The translations under genes were made by a program, and so were the position numbers. This document shows, piece by piece, positions 1 to 6,463 of a stretch of DNA of 12,860 bases; position 1 is the first letter of the stretch; the number at the start of each line of letters is the position of its first letter. The notes beneath the pieces are model-generated. The model saw nothing but the letters and a program-made list of their open reading frames with translations, did no database searches and was not told the DNA's origin. The DNA is from Deltaproteobacteria bacterium (GTDB lineage: Bacteria > Desulfobacterota > Desulfobacteria > Desulfobacterales > C00003060): positions 1-12,860 of the forward strand of contig JAFDFO010000057.1 in the NCBI GenBank assembly GCA_019309815.1, written 5' to 3'.

Positions 1-33
1 AACCAATCCTGCTCGTTCTGCCTTTCCCGGTGC

Positions 34-507
34 TCACACAAGTGCAACCGCGACCGCCATACCCACTCCGAAGAACAGGTGGTTGGCCAGGGGGGAGAGA
101 GGAGCTTTAATGCCCTCGGGAGACCGCCTGCCAAACACACCCAGCCCCATGGAAGGGTAAACGATAAAAAGAGAGGCTACCGTCGTCGCGAAGCCATAGA
201 CGAGGGCCCATACCGGTGATGCAGGCCCTCCAACCAAGAGATCCCAGCCGAGCATGTAGATGACCGCGAACCCCACACCGATGGTGTAATGCGTGATATA
301 GCCATAGAGCAACTCATTTGCGACCGGTTTCATTTCGCCTGGATGGCGATAGCGGAAGCGCCCGCATGCCCACCCCGCGGTCATTCTCCCAATCATCCCC
401 ATGTCGATTTTCAAGATCATCCCAGTTCGGGAGAAGAGATGGTTCAAAAAATCCATCACCAACGTCCCCAACACTCCGGCTACCACTCCCGTTACGATGA
501 GATCCAT
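34..507 (-). CDS. DUF2938-type integral membrane protein
   Basis: A 157-residue hydrophobic protein that I match to the DUF2938 family of small inner-membrane proteins of unknown function; the match is from memory of family style, not a search. Four membrane segments are visible, at about residues 2-22, 70-92, 97-120 and 137-157. The first carries the glycine-rich TGVVAGVLGT stretch followed by MDF, and the second starts at YITHYTIGVGF, both typical of the family. A loop at residues 40-62 is basic (GRFRYRHPGEMK). The ATG at 505-507 is preceded by GGAGG at 512-516 with four bases between, a good ribosome site, so the start is well placed. It is transcribed away from vapBC and its downstream neighbour is outside the window. 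No clear promoter was found. No enzymatic motif is visible, so no function is assigned. Confidence 0.7.
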   Translation of the reverse strand: MDLIVTGVVAGVLGTLVMDFLNHLFSRTGMILKIDMGMIGRMTAGWACGRFRYRHPGEMKPVANELLYGYITHYTIGVGFAVIYMLGWDLLVGGPASPVWALVYGFATTVASLFIVYPSMGLGVFGRRSPEGIKAPLSPLANHLFFGVGMAVAVALV

Positions 508-780
508 CGCCCCTCCAATTGTAAAAACCTTTAGATATTTCAGTTCGAGAATTTTGCGAGATAACTTCCAATTATGTAAAGTTTTCGAATATTCAAGATA
601 TCCAACTATAATAGAAACCGGATCGGGAGTTCAATGAAAAACGGTGCAGGGAGAAGCGACTATATAACGTTGGTGAACTATTGACATTTGATCACACGGA
701 AAAGGCGGATTTATTCAACATGTCAAGATGTTCCCAATCTGTTGTAATCGCACCATTTCATTTTACCATCAATGTTGTGC
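508..780. other. Intergenic region between DUF2938 gene and vapBC
   Basis: This gap separates two divergent transcription units. It is AT-rich at 530-615 and holds an isolated TATAAT at 607-612 on the plus strand with no good -35 at the right distance. A second TTGACA at 681-686 has no matching -10. No convincing protein-coding gene, RNA gene or repeat was seen. A 16-codon frame at 634-684 with GGGAG upstream is discussed among the rejected items. Confidence 0.5.
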
Positions 781-809
781 TTGACAGGGGCATACAAATG
801 ATGCATACT
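781..809 (+). promoter_or_regulatory. Sigma70-like promoter of vapBC
   Basis: TTGACA at 781-786, a perfect -35 element, is followed by exactly 17 bases and CATACT at 804-809 (four of six matches to TATAAT). The predicted transcription start, six to nine bases after the -10, falls at about 815-818. That is immediately before the ATG at 819, so the message would have almost no leader. Confidence 0.6.
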
Positions 810-818
810 TATATGTAT
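805..818. promoter_or_regulatory. Imperfect palindrome, probable VapB(C) operator
   Basis: ATACTTATATGTAT is a palindrome with 12 of 14 positions symmetrical (ATAC, six bases, GTAT). It overlaps the -10 element and the predicted start site of the vapBC promoter. VapB proteins are known to bind such inverted repeats and repress their own operon, with VapC as co-repressor. The assignment here is inferred from position and symmetry. Confidence 0.45.
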
Positions 819-1016
819 ATGAGAACGACACTTAACATAGATGACGCCGTGCTAAAAAGGGCGGCACAGCTCACTGGTATCACCGAGAAAACTGCGCTGG
901 TTCGCCTCGGCCTGGAGGCTCTTATAGCTCGGGAAAGCAGCAAGCGTCTTGCTAAGCTTGGAGGTACGGAAAAGGGCCTTCGAGCTATTCCGAGGCGCAG
1001 GCAGTCAACCGGTTAG
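819..1016 (+). CDS. vapB: VapB-family antitoxin
   Basis: A 65-residue antitoxin of the type II VapBC system. It opens with MRTTLNIDD, the usual beginning of VapB proteins with a ribbon-helix-helix DNA-binding domain, continues with VLKRAAQLTGITEKTALVRLGLEALI, and ends in a basic tail (RRRQSTG). The N-terminal part would bind the operator and the C-terminal part would wrap the toxin. The frame is open upstream and in-frame ATGs also lie at 798, 801 and 813, but the family N-terminus fits the ATG at 819. No Shine-Dalgarno sequence precedes it, and the promoter at 781-809 predicts transcription starting within a few bases of it, so leaderless translation is likely. The vapC ATG follows the stop after two bases, implying coupled translation. 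Confidence 0.85.
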   Translation: MRTTLNIDDAVLKRAAQLTGITEKTALVRLGLEALIARESSKRLAKLGGTEKGLRAIPRRRQSTG

Positions 1017-1018
1017 AT

Positions 1019-1378
1019 ATGGTCATCGTCGATACATCGGTATGGATTGCCCACCTGCGCCACGGCTCTCGGCATCTCGAAAACTTGCTCTCGGACGTAC
1101 GGGTGATATGCCACTCTTTCATACTGGGTGAGTTAGCCTGTGGCAACATCCGGAACAGGAAGGAAATCCTCTCCCTTCTGCAAACTCTTCCTATGGCCCC
1201 GACCGTCTCTCTGGACGAAGTTCTTCATTTCATTGAACACAACAAGCTGATGGGAATAGGGATAGGATTTGTGGATGCCCATTTGTTGGCATCGGCGCAA
1301 TTGGCTGGTTTGCCGTTGTGGACATCTGATAAGCGACTCAGAGCTGCGGCTGTCAAGCTGGAGCTGTCGTACAAATAG
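1019..1378 (+). CDS. vapC: VapC PIN-domain ribonuclease toxin
   Basis: A 119-residue PIN-domain toxin. VapC proteins are metal-dependent endoribonucleases that cut tRNA or rRNA and arrest growth unless bound by VapB. The acidic residues that coordinate Mg/Mn are all present: Asp5 in VIVDTSVWI, Glu38 in LGELACG, Asp86 in GFVDAHLLA and Asp104 in WTSDKRL. The order and spacing match an intact, full-length member, so the toxin is predicted active. The ATG lies two bases after the vapB stop. An AT-rich palindrome (AATAGCTATT, 1374-1383) spans the stop codon. Downstream lies convergent radC, with no clear terminator between them. The RNA target cannot be read from sequence. Confidence 0.9.
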   Translation: MVIVDTSVWIAHLRHGSRHLENLLSDVRVICHSFILGELACGNIRNRKEILSLLQTLPMAPTVSLDEVLHFIEHNKLMGIGIGFVDAHLLASAQLAGLPLWTSDKRLRAAAVKLELSYK

Positions 1379-1468
1379 CTATTCGTCTCAAGCACCGGGA
1401 AATAGGGGGCTATTCCAGAGGTTAGGGGGCGGTGATGAAAGGGAGTGTAATACGTTCTCGGGCTGGAT

Positions 1469-2185
1469 TCATCCCTTGAAATGGGTGTCATATTCGCGGT
1501 TCATCTCTGCAATATAGCCGTGGTCAGCAAAACTGAAATAGGTGTTGTCGCCGATGATCAGGTGTTCGTGAACCGTGATTCCCATGACGCGACAAGCATG
1601 GATCAATTCGCGGGTAAGGCGCTTGTCTTCACGAGATGGCTTTGGCTCTCCTGATGGGTGATTATGGACCAGGAAAATGCCGGCCGCATGATGCCTCAGC
1701 GTCGCCTGCACGACTTCCCTGGGATAAACACTGCTTGCCGTCAGAGACCCCTCAAACAGGTCTTCAATGTCAATAATTCTGTTCTGTGCATCCAGAAAGA
1801 CGACTTTGAAGATTTCCCGCTTCTTGTCTCGAAGGCTGTGGTAAAGGTAATCAAAAAGCTCTTTGGAAGAGTGGATGGGATCTTTGGTGACCAGTTTCTT
1901 TTGCAGGTATCGTTCGGCAACTGCCCGAGCAAACTTGATTCCAAAAACGTTCTTGGGACCGATTCCTTTGATCTCTTGAAGCTCCTCGGATGACGCTTCA
2001 ATTACTCCCTGTAAAGTCTTGAATCGCTTCAAGGCTGCTTTGGCCCGGTCCTTACAATCCTTCCCGGGTGTCGCCAACGTCAGGAGCAGCTCAATAACCT
2101 CGTAGTCGTGGAATCCTTCCAGGCCGGAGGTCAGGAACTTCTCTCTCAGCCTCTGTCGATGGCCTTCTCCTTTGTGACGTGGCAT
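1469..2185 (-). CDS. radC: RadC-family JAB/MPN domain protein
   Basis: A 238-residue RadC (UPF0758) protein. A helix-hairpin-helix region at about residues 69-95 (EIKGIGPKNVFGIKFA) precedes a C-terminal JAB/MPN domain carrying the metal-binding signature His174-x-His176 followed ten residues later by Asp187 (LVHNHPSGEPKPSREDKR). The N-terminus HKGEGHRQRLREKF and the stretch DYEVIELLLTLA are typical of RadC. The old DNA-repair label is not well supported experimentally; the biochemical role is unknown, and relatives are often encoded on mobile elements. The ATG at 2183-2185 is the last part of a 7-base repeat array, and no Shine-Dalgarno motif lies upstream. Transcription follows gpsA after a 232-base gap that contains a probable terminator, so radC may depend on its own unidentified promoter. 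Confidence 0.93.
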   Translation of the reverse strand: MPRHKGEGHRQRLREKFLTSGLEGFHDYEVIELLLTLATPGKDCKDRAKAALKRFKTLQGVIEASSEELQEIKGIGPKNVFGIKFARAVAERYLQKKLVTKDPIHSSKELFDYLYHSLRDKKREIFKVVFLDAQNRIIDIEDLFEGSLTASSVYPREVVQATLRHHAAGIFLVHNHPSGEPKPSREDKRLTRELIHACRVMGITVHEHLIIGDNTYFSFADHGYIAEMNREYDTHFKG

Positions 2186-2217
2186 TGGTCAACGGTCAAT
2201 GGTCATTAGTCATTGGT
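2183..2217. repeat. Five-unit heptamer array (CATTGGT type)
   Basis: Five 7-base units lie end to end: CATTGGT, CAACGGT, CAATGGT, CATTAGT, CATTGGT. On the minus strand the unit reads ACCAATG, and the unit nearest the gene contains the radC start codon. Confidence 0.85.
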
Positions 2218-2225
2218 CAGTAACG

Positions 2226-2262
2226 AAGTGCCTATGGTGCCTTATGTGCGCCAAAGCGCCTA
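2226..2262. repeat. Degenerate GTGCCT repeat array
   Basis: Four imperfect units share a GTGCCT/GCGCC core: AAGTGCCT, ATGGTGCCT, TATGTGCGCC and AAAGCGCCTA. It is immediately followed by a perfect 6-base hairpin, TAATGT-AAAA-ACATTA, at 2261-2276. A shorter related motif, CACGAAAG followed by CACGAAGA, sits at 2286-2301. Confidence 0.5.
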
Positions 2263-2314
2263 ATGTAAAAACATTAAACAATTATCACGAAAGCACGAAG
2301 ACAGTAAAAAGACG

Positions 2315-2334
2315 AAAAAAGACCATTTTTGGCC
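2315..2334 (-). terminator. Probable intrinsic terminator after gpsA
   Basis: Read on the minus strand, GGCCA pairs with TGGTC (one G-T pair) around an AAAA loop and is followed by six T residues. A-rich flanks on the other side could extend the stem. It lies about 85 bases past the gpsA stop and before radC, so it would end the gyrA-gpsA transcript. Confidence 0.5.
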
Positions 2335-2346
2335 TTCGGCTTTTTC

Positions 2347-2374
2347 CCTTTCACCTTTCACCTTTCACCTTTGA
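2347..2374. repeat. Four-unit heptamer array (CCTTTCA type)
   Basis: Three perfect CCTTTCA units at 2347-2367 are followed by one CCTTTGA unit. The period is exactly 7, as in the neighbouring arrays, but the unit sequence differs. Confidence 0.85.
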
Positions 2375-2381
2375 GCTTTTT

Positions 2382-2416
2382 CATTCCGCACTCCCCATTC
2401 CCCATTCCGCAATCGT
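2382..2416. repeat. Five-unit heptamer array (CATTCCC type)
   Basis: Five units read CATTCCG, CACTCCC, CATTCCC, CATTCCG and CAATCGT. The array ends one base before the gpsA stop codon at 2418-2420. Confidence 0.8.
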
Positions 2417-2417
2417 A

Positions 2418-3425
2418 TCATTCCTCATCGATCTCGTGCCTCAGATCCCTGTTCATGAGGATTTTGAGAGCCTCCTTGGGATCAAGGTCCTCGTACAACA
2501 TGCGATAGACCTGTTCTACAATGGGCATCTCAACCCCGAGCTTGCGGGACATATTGTAAACTGATTTCGTGGTCTTGACACCTTCGGCCACTGTCCGCAT
2601 GTCTGACAAAATGGCATCAAGCTTCATGCCCTGTCCCATCTTATGACCCACGGTCCAGTTACGGCTTAATGTTCCGGTGCAGGTCAGAACCAAATCCCCA
2701 ATACCTGCCAGCCCCATAAAGGTTGCAGGATCGGCCCCAAGCCTTCTTCCCAATCGTTGAATTTCAGCGACCCCTCTCGTGATAACGGCAGCCCTCGTGT
2801 TGTAGCCTAGTCCCAACCCGTCTGAAATGCCTGCTGCAACGGCCATCACGTTTTTCAGGGCGCCGCCCAGTTCCGCGCCGGTCACGTCGTAGCTCGTGTA
2901 TACCCGAAAGTAGTCCGTAGCAAACGTGTTTTGCACATCTTTTGCTACGTCCGGGTCATGGGCTGCCACGGTGACAGCAGTCGGAATTCTCTGGGCCACT
3001 TCTTTGGCAAAGCTCGGGCCGGAGAGGACCGCGATCCGATTGTGAAGCCTTTGGGGGAGAAGTTGCTCCAGGATGCCGGACATGGTCAAGTGGGTCTTAT
3101 TCTCGATCCCCTTTGAGGCAGTGACGATTGGAGTCTCCTCCGTGAAATGATGGACCAGTTTCTCGGCTACGGACCGAAAGACATGGGAAGGCATGACGAG
3201 AAGCAGCATTCCTTTGTTTGCAGCCACTTCATGAAGATCGTTTGAGGGATGGATGTTTGCAGAAAGGGGAAACCCCGGAAGAAAGACCTTGTTTTCCCGC
3301 CCTTCAAGGATGTCCGCGCAGACCTCCTGTTCAAACGCCCACAGGGCGACCTCAAACCCTTTGTTGGCAAGAAGGTTAGCTAGTGCAGTTCCCCATGCCC
3401 CAGCTCCAATGACACCGATTCTCAC
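2418..3425 (-). CDS. gpsA: NAD(P)-dependent glycerol-3-phosphate dehydrogenase
   Basis: A 335-residue cytoplasmic enzyme that reduces dihydroxyacetone phosphate to sn-glycerol 3-phosphate, the backbone precursor of membrane phospholipids. The N-terminal Rossmann fold shows GAGAWG at residues 7-12. Further family motifs follow: ASKGI with Lys105, LSGPSFAKEVA at 134-143, ALKNV with the catalytic Lys191, and GIGDLVLTCT around Asp244. Length and motif order match the family, so it looks intact. The start is a GTG at 3423-3425; GAGGAG lies seven bases upstream, and the family N-terminus MRIGVIGAGAWG begins there. It lies 102 bases downstream of gyrA on the same strand, in a gap filled with 7-base repeats, and is probably co-transcribed with gyrA. 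Confidence 0.96.
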   Translation of the reverse strand: MRIGVIGAGAWGTALANLLANKGFEVALWAFEQEVCADILEGRENKVFLPGFPLSANIHPSNDLHEVAANKGMLLLVMPSHVFRSVAEKLVHHFTEETPIVTASKGIENKTHLTMSGILEQLLPQRLHNRIAVLSGPSFAKEVAQRIPTAVTVAAHDPDVAKDVQNTFATDYFRVYTSYDVTGAELGGALKNVMAVAAGISDGLGLGYNTRAAVITRGVAEIQRLGRRLGADPATFMGLAGIGDLVLTCTGTLSRNWTVGHKMGQGMKLDAILSDMRTVAEGVKTTKSVYNMSRKLGVEMPIVEQVYRMLYEDLDPKEALKILMNRDLRHEIDEE

Positions 3426-3444
3426 TCCTGCTCTCCTCTACCAG

Positions 3445-3465
3445 GATTGTTGATTGATGATTGAA
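3445..3465. repeat. Three-unit heptamer array (GATTGAT type)
   Basis: Three units read GATTGTT, GATTGAT and GATTGAA. They lie 20 bases upstream of the gpsA start codon. The array is complementary to the one at 3493-3527. Confidence 0.8.
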
Positions 3466-3492
3466 AAACCCCCAACACTTAGGTGACAAAAA

Positions 3493-3527
3493 AATCAACA
3501 ATAAACAATCGACAATCATCAATCCCG
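3493..3527. repeat. Five-unit heptamer array (AATCAAC type)
   Basis: Five units read AATCAAC, AATAAAC, AATCGAC, AATCATC and AATCCCG, ending on the base before the gyrA stop codon. CAATCATCAATC at 3513-3524 is the exact reverse complement of 3452-3463, and AATCAACAAT at 3493-3502 is that of 3446-3455. The two arrays could therefore pair in the transcript. Confidence 0.82.
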
Positions 3528-5957
3528 CTAAACGTCCTTTTCAGCCAGCCGAGCAGCACTAACGACCCGTTCACCCGGAGCCATTGCAATCAACCTTACG
3601 CCTTGCGTGTTTCGTCCGATAACAGAGATGTCTTTCACCGGCATCCGGATAATCTTGCCACGATCAGTCATCAGCATCATATCGTCTTCATCCGTGACCA
3701 AGAGGATAGCCACTACCATCCCATTGCGTTCCGTGGTTTTGATGGTAATAACACCCTTGCCGCCGCGCTTCTGTATGGGATACTCGTCGATGGAGGTTCG
3801 CTTGCCGTACCCATTTTCGGTGATCGTCATCAGGGTCTTTCCATCGGTGAGCACCTCCATACCGACGATAAAATCACCTTCTTCGAGGCTCATTCCACGA
3901 ACCCCTTGGCTGGCCCGTGCCATCGGCCTTACGTTCGATTCATGAAACCGGATGGACTTCCCGTGCCTCGACCCGAGGAAGGCATTCTGCGTGCCGTCGG
4001 TGATGCGGGCGGCAATCAGTTCGTCGCCGGGAACAAGATTGAGCGCAATGATCCCTCCCGTCCTGGGGCGGCTGTATGCCATGATATCTGTCTTCTTCGC
4101 CTTGCCACTCTTGGTGACTAAAATTATAGCGTGGCCCGGTTCAAAGGATCGAATAGGAAGCACGGTAGCAAGTTTTTCTTCAACTCCCAAGGCAAGGAGG
4201 TTCACGATAGCTTTACCTCGTGCAAGTCGGCCGGCCTGGGGCAGCTCGTGGACTTTGCGCCAGTATACACGACCAAGATTGGTGAAAAAGAGGAATGTAT
4301 CGTGGGTGGAGGCCACAAACAGTCGGTCAACAAAGTCTTCTTCCCTGGTGGCCATACCGGTCTTCCCTTTGCCTCCACGCCGCTGGCTGTTGTACAGGGT
4401 AATCGGATTCCGCTTTATGTAGCCGGCATGAGAGACGGTAACGACCATATCCTCTTCAACAATCATGTCCTCTACACTGATCTCCTCGGTCGCGTCGATG
4501 ATTTCGGTCCGGCGTTCATCCCCGTATTGGTCCTTAATATTTGCGAGTTCCTCCTTGATAATGTTCAGCACCAAGCGTTCACTGGCAAGAATTTCACGAA
4601 ACCGGGCGATTGCCTGAATGGTTTCTTTGTACTCCTCTTGGATCTTGTCGCGCTCAAGGCCGGTCAAGCGCTGAAGTCGCATTTCCAGGATGGCTTGGGC
4701 CTGGGTCTCAGTCAGTTCAAACTGTGAAACCAGTCGCTCCTTGGCTTCCGCCGGTGTCTTCGAGGACCGAATGACACTCACCACAGCATCAATATGATCC
4801 AGTGCTGTAATAAGTCCTTCCAGAATGTGGGCACGCGCTTCCGCCTTGTCCAAGTCAAACCGGGTGCGCCGGTTAATTACCTCTTTGCGGTGCTCAACAA
4901 AGTGGCCTAGAAGCTCCTTGATGGGAAGGAGTTGCGGCTCCTTGTCCACAATGGCAAGCAGAATGATGCCAAAAGTGGCCTCCATCTGGGTGTGAGTGTA
5001 AAGCTGATTGATGACCACCCCAGAGATTTCATCCTTCTTAAGAGCGATGACGACACGCATCCCCTCGCGGTCTGATTCATCGCGAACGTACTGAATCCCC
5101 TCGATTCGTTTATCCCGAATAAGCTCAGAGATTTTCTCAATCAAACGAGCCTTGTTCACCTGATAGGGAATCTCAGTCACTACGATGGTCTCACGCCCTG
5201 TTCTGCGGTCCTTTTCAATCATGACCCGGGCTCTGACCCTGATGATTCCTCGCCCCGTTTGGTAAGCGTCCTCAATACCCCTACGCCCGTGAATGATACC
5301 CGACGTGGGGAAGTCAGGACCCGGCACATAGGTCATCAACTCCCGGCACGAGATATCCGTGTTGTCGATTAGGGCGACTGTCGCATCAATAATTTCGGAG
5401 AGATTGTGTGGAGGGATATTGGTTGCCATACCCACGGCAATCCCAGAGGACCCGTTTACGAGGAGATTTGGTATCTTTGCCGGTAGAACAGAAGGCTCTG
5501 TCAGGGTTTCGTCATAGTTGGGCGTGAAATCAACGGTCTCCTTGTCAAGATCTTCCAACATCTCATGGGCGAGACGCATGAGTCTGATTTCGGTATACCG
5601 CATGGCAGCCGCAGCATCGCCATCCACCGAGCCAAAATTCCCCTGGCCGTCAACCAACGGATAACGCAGAGAAAAGTCCTGAGCCATGCGCACGATGGTG
5701 TCATAGATCGCGGTGTCACCGTGGGGGTGGTATTTACCAATCGTATCACCCACGATCCGAGCGGATTTCTTGTACGGTTTGTTCCAGTCGTTCTTAAGCT
5801 CGCGCATGGCAAATAGAATCCGGCGGTGAACCGGCTTCAAACCATCGCGAGCGTCGGGCAGGGCGCGGCCAATGATGACGCTCATGGCATAGTCCAGATA
5901 GGACCGCTTCATCTCATCTTCGATGTTGATGTCGACCTGTTTATCTAATGCATCCAT
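3528..5957 (-). CDS. gyrA: DNA gyrase subunit A
   Basis: An 809-residue gyrase A subunit, which cuts and rejoins DNA in the A2B2 complex that introduces negative supercoils. The breakage-reunion domain contains KPVHRRILFAM, the quinolone region GKYHPHGDTAIYD, and catalytic Tyr121 in MRYTEIRL. The C-terminal DNA-wrapping domain has the GyrA box QRRGGKG at 525-531, which separates GyrA from ParC, and a second box-like motif QKRGGKG at 729-735. The position equivalent to E. coli Ser83 is Thr82 and that of Asp87 is Asp86. There is no long acidic tail, so the protein is shorter than the E. coli one. The ATG at 5955-5957 gives the family N-terminus, but no good Shine-Dalgarno sequence precedes it. 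gyrB is not adjacent. gpsA follows on the same strand. Confidence 0.98.
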   Translation of the reverse strand: MDALDKQVDINIEDEMKRSYLDYAMSVIIGRALPDARDGLKPVHRRILFAMRELKNDWNKPYKKSARIVGDTIGKYHPHGDTAIYDTIVRMAQDFSLRYPLVDGQGNFGSVDGDAAAAMRYTEIRLMRLAHEMLEDLDKETVDFTPNYDETLTEPSVLPAKIPNLLVNGSSGIAVGMATNIPPHNLSEIIDATVALIDNTDISCRELMTYVPGPDFPTSGIIHGRRGIEDAYQTGRGIIRVRARVMIEKDRRTGRETIVVTEIPYQVNKARLIEKISELIRDKRIEGIQYVRDESDREGMRVVIALKKDEISGVVINQLYTHTQMEATFGIILLAIVDKEPQLLPIKELLGHFVEHRKEVINRRTRFDLDKAEARAHILEGLITALDHIDAVVSVIRSSKTPAEAKERLVSQFELTETQAQAILEMRLQRLTGLERDKIQEEYKETIQAIARFREILASERLVLNIIKEELANIKDQYGDERRTEIIDATEEISVEDMIVEEDMVVTVSHAGYIKRNPITLYNSQRRGGKGKTGMATREEDFVDRLFVASTHDTFLFFTNLGRVYWRKVHELPQAGRLARGKAIVNLLALGVEEKLATVLPIRSFEPGHAIILVTKSGKAKKTDIMAYSRPRTGGIIALNLVPGDELIAARITDGTQNAFLGSRHGKSIRFHESNVRPMARASQGVRGMSLEEGDFIVGMEVLTDGKTLMTITENGYGKRTSIDEYPIQKRGGKGVITIKTTERNGMVVAILLVTDEDDMMLMTDRGKIIRMPVKDISVIGRNTQGVRLIAMAPGERVVSAARLAEKDV

Positions 5958-6132
5958 CAGGATTCTGGTGTGCCCCTTTGTATTCTCAACAATGCAGGAG
6001 AAGGAACCTGGCTGGCTGGTGATCTTTCCTGGGAGTGGTTATGGCCTGTCCGATCAACCACGACGGATACCAAACCGGGACAGCCGATTTTCGCCATATC
6101 CCCTTAAGAGAATTGGACGGCATAAACGTTTA

Positions 6133-6161
6133 ATCTTAGAAATCCTTGCCCAGTTAGTCAA
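6133..6161 (-). promoter_or_regulatory. Possible gyrA promoter
   Basis: On the minus strand TTGACT (6161-6156), 17 bases, then TAAGAT (6138-6133): five and four matches to the sigma70 consensus. Transcription would start near 6126, beside the perfect palindrome TAAACGTTTA (6123-6132), and leave a leader of about 170 bases before gyrA. That leader contains an inverted repeat, CTGTCC at 6046-6051 with GGACAG at 6078-6083. Confidence 0.4.
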
Positions 6162-6166
6162 GAACT

Positions 6167-6187
6167 AAAAAAGGTGAGAAGGCCTTT
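6167..6187 (-). terminator. Weak intrinsic terminator after small cysteine gene
   Basis: On the minus strand AAAGG and CCTTT can pair around an eight-base loop, and the second arm runs into six T residues. It lies about 20 bases past the stop of the small gene at 6208 and just before the proposed gyrA promoter, which is the expected place. The stem is short. Confidence 0.35.
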
Positions 6188-6207
6188 AAAGGGGTCCTTG
6201 GGAAGCG

Positions 6208-6408
6208 CTATGCGACTGTGGGGGAAACCAGCTTTTCCCGTGGCCAGGACGCTGGCTCAGAACGCTTTTCCATTGCATCCGCGAGGTGGGCTTTCATATA
6301 CTCCTGAAAGGCGCGACACGTCTGGTTGTTCGGACATCGATGCTGGCATATTTTCACATGAATCCTAGAGTGATTGGCTCTTTCTTCACAGACAATATAG
6401 TTTTCCAT
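6208..6408 (-). CDS. Small cysteine-containing protein, unknown function
   Basis: A predicted 66-residue protein starting MENYIVCEERANHSR. Four cysteines lie at 7, 21, 25 and 31 (C-x13-C-x3-C-x5-C), with histidines at 13, 17 and 23. Such a pattern could bind zinc or an iron-sulfur cluster, but no family was recognised. Evidence that it is real comes from the DNA. The ATG at 6406-6408 has AAGGA at a normal distance upstream. A near-consensus promoter sits at 6464-6492, and a weak terminator follows the stop. An in-frame ATG at 6427-6429 would add seven residues but lies in AT-rich sequence without a ribosome site, so the shorter form is preferred. The C-terminal third lacks cysteines and is probably disordered. 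Confidence 0.6.
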   Translation of the reverse strand: MENYIVCEERANHSRIHVKICQHRCPNNQTCRAFQEYMKAHLADAMEKRSEPASWPREKLVSPTVA

Positions 6409-6463
6409 ATGCGATCCTTGAAGCTCCATTCGTTAAATATAATTAAGCACCTTTTAGATATAT

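Noticed and set aside
634..684. A 16-codon frame (MKNGAGRSDYITLVNY) with GGGAG upstream and TATAAT at 607-612
   Set aside because: No proper -35 is present, the peptide has no recognisable feature, and chance is a sufficient explanation.
1374..1416. AATAGCTATT and AATAGGGGGCTATT near the vapC stop as a terminator
   Set aside because: The stems are only five bases and no T-run follows on either strand.
2183..2416. Repeat clusters considered as a CRISPR array
   Set aside because: Units of 7 bases are directly adjacent with no spacers, far shorter than CRISPR repeats, and no cas gene is present.
2199..2564. Plus-strand 121-codon frame spanning the radC-gpsA gap
   Set aside because: Most of it translates the tandem arrays and the antisense of gpsA, with no ribosome site or domain.
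3483..4727. Long plus-strand frames (for example 3483-4121 and 4131-4727) that could encode 200-residue proteins
   Set aside because: They lie antisense to the unmistakable gyrA gene, show no domain, and are explained by its codon composition.
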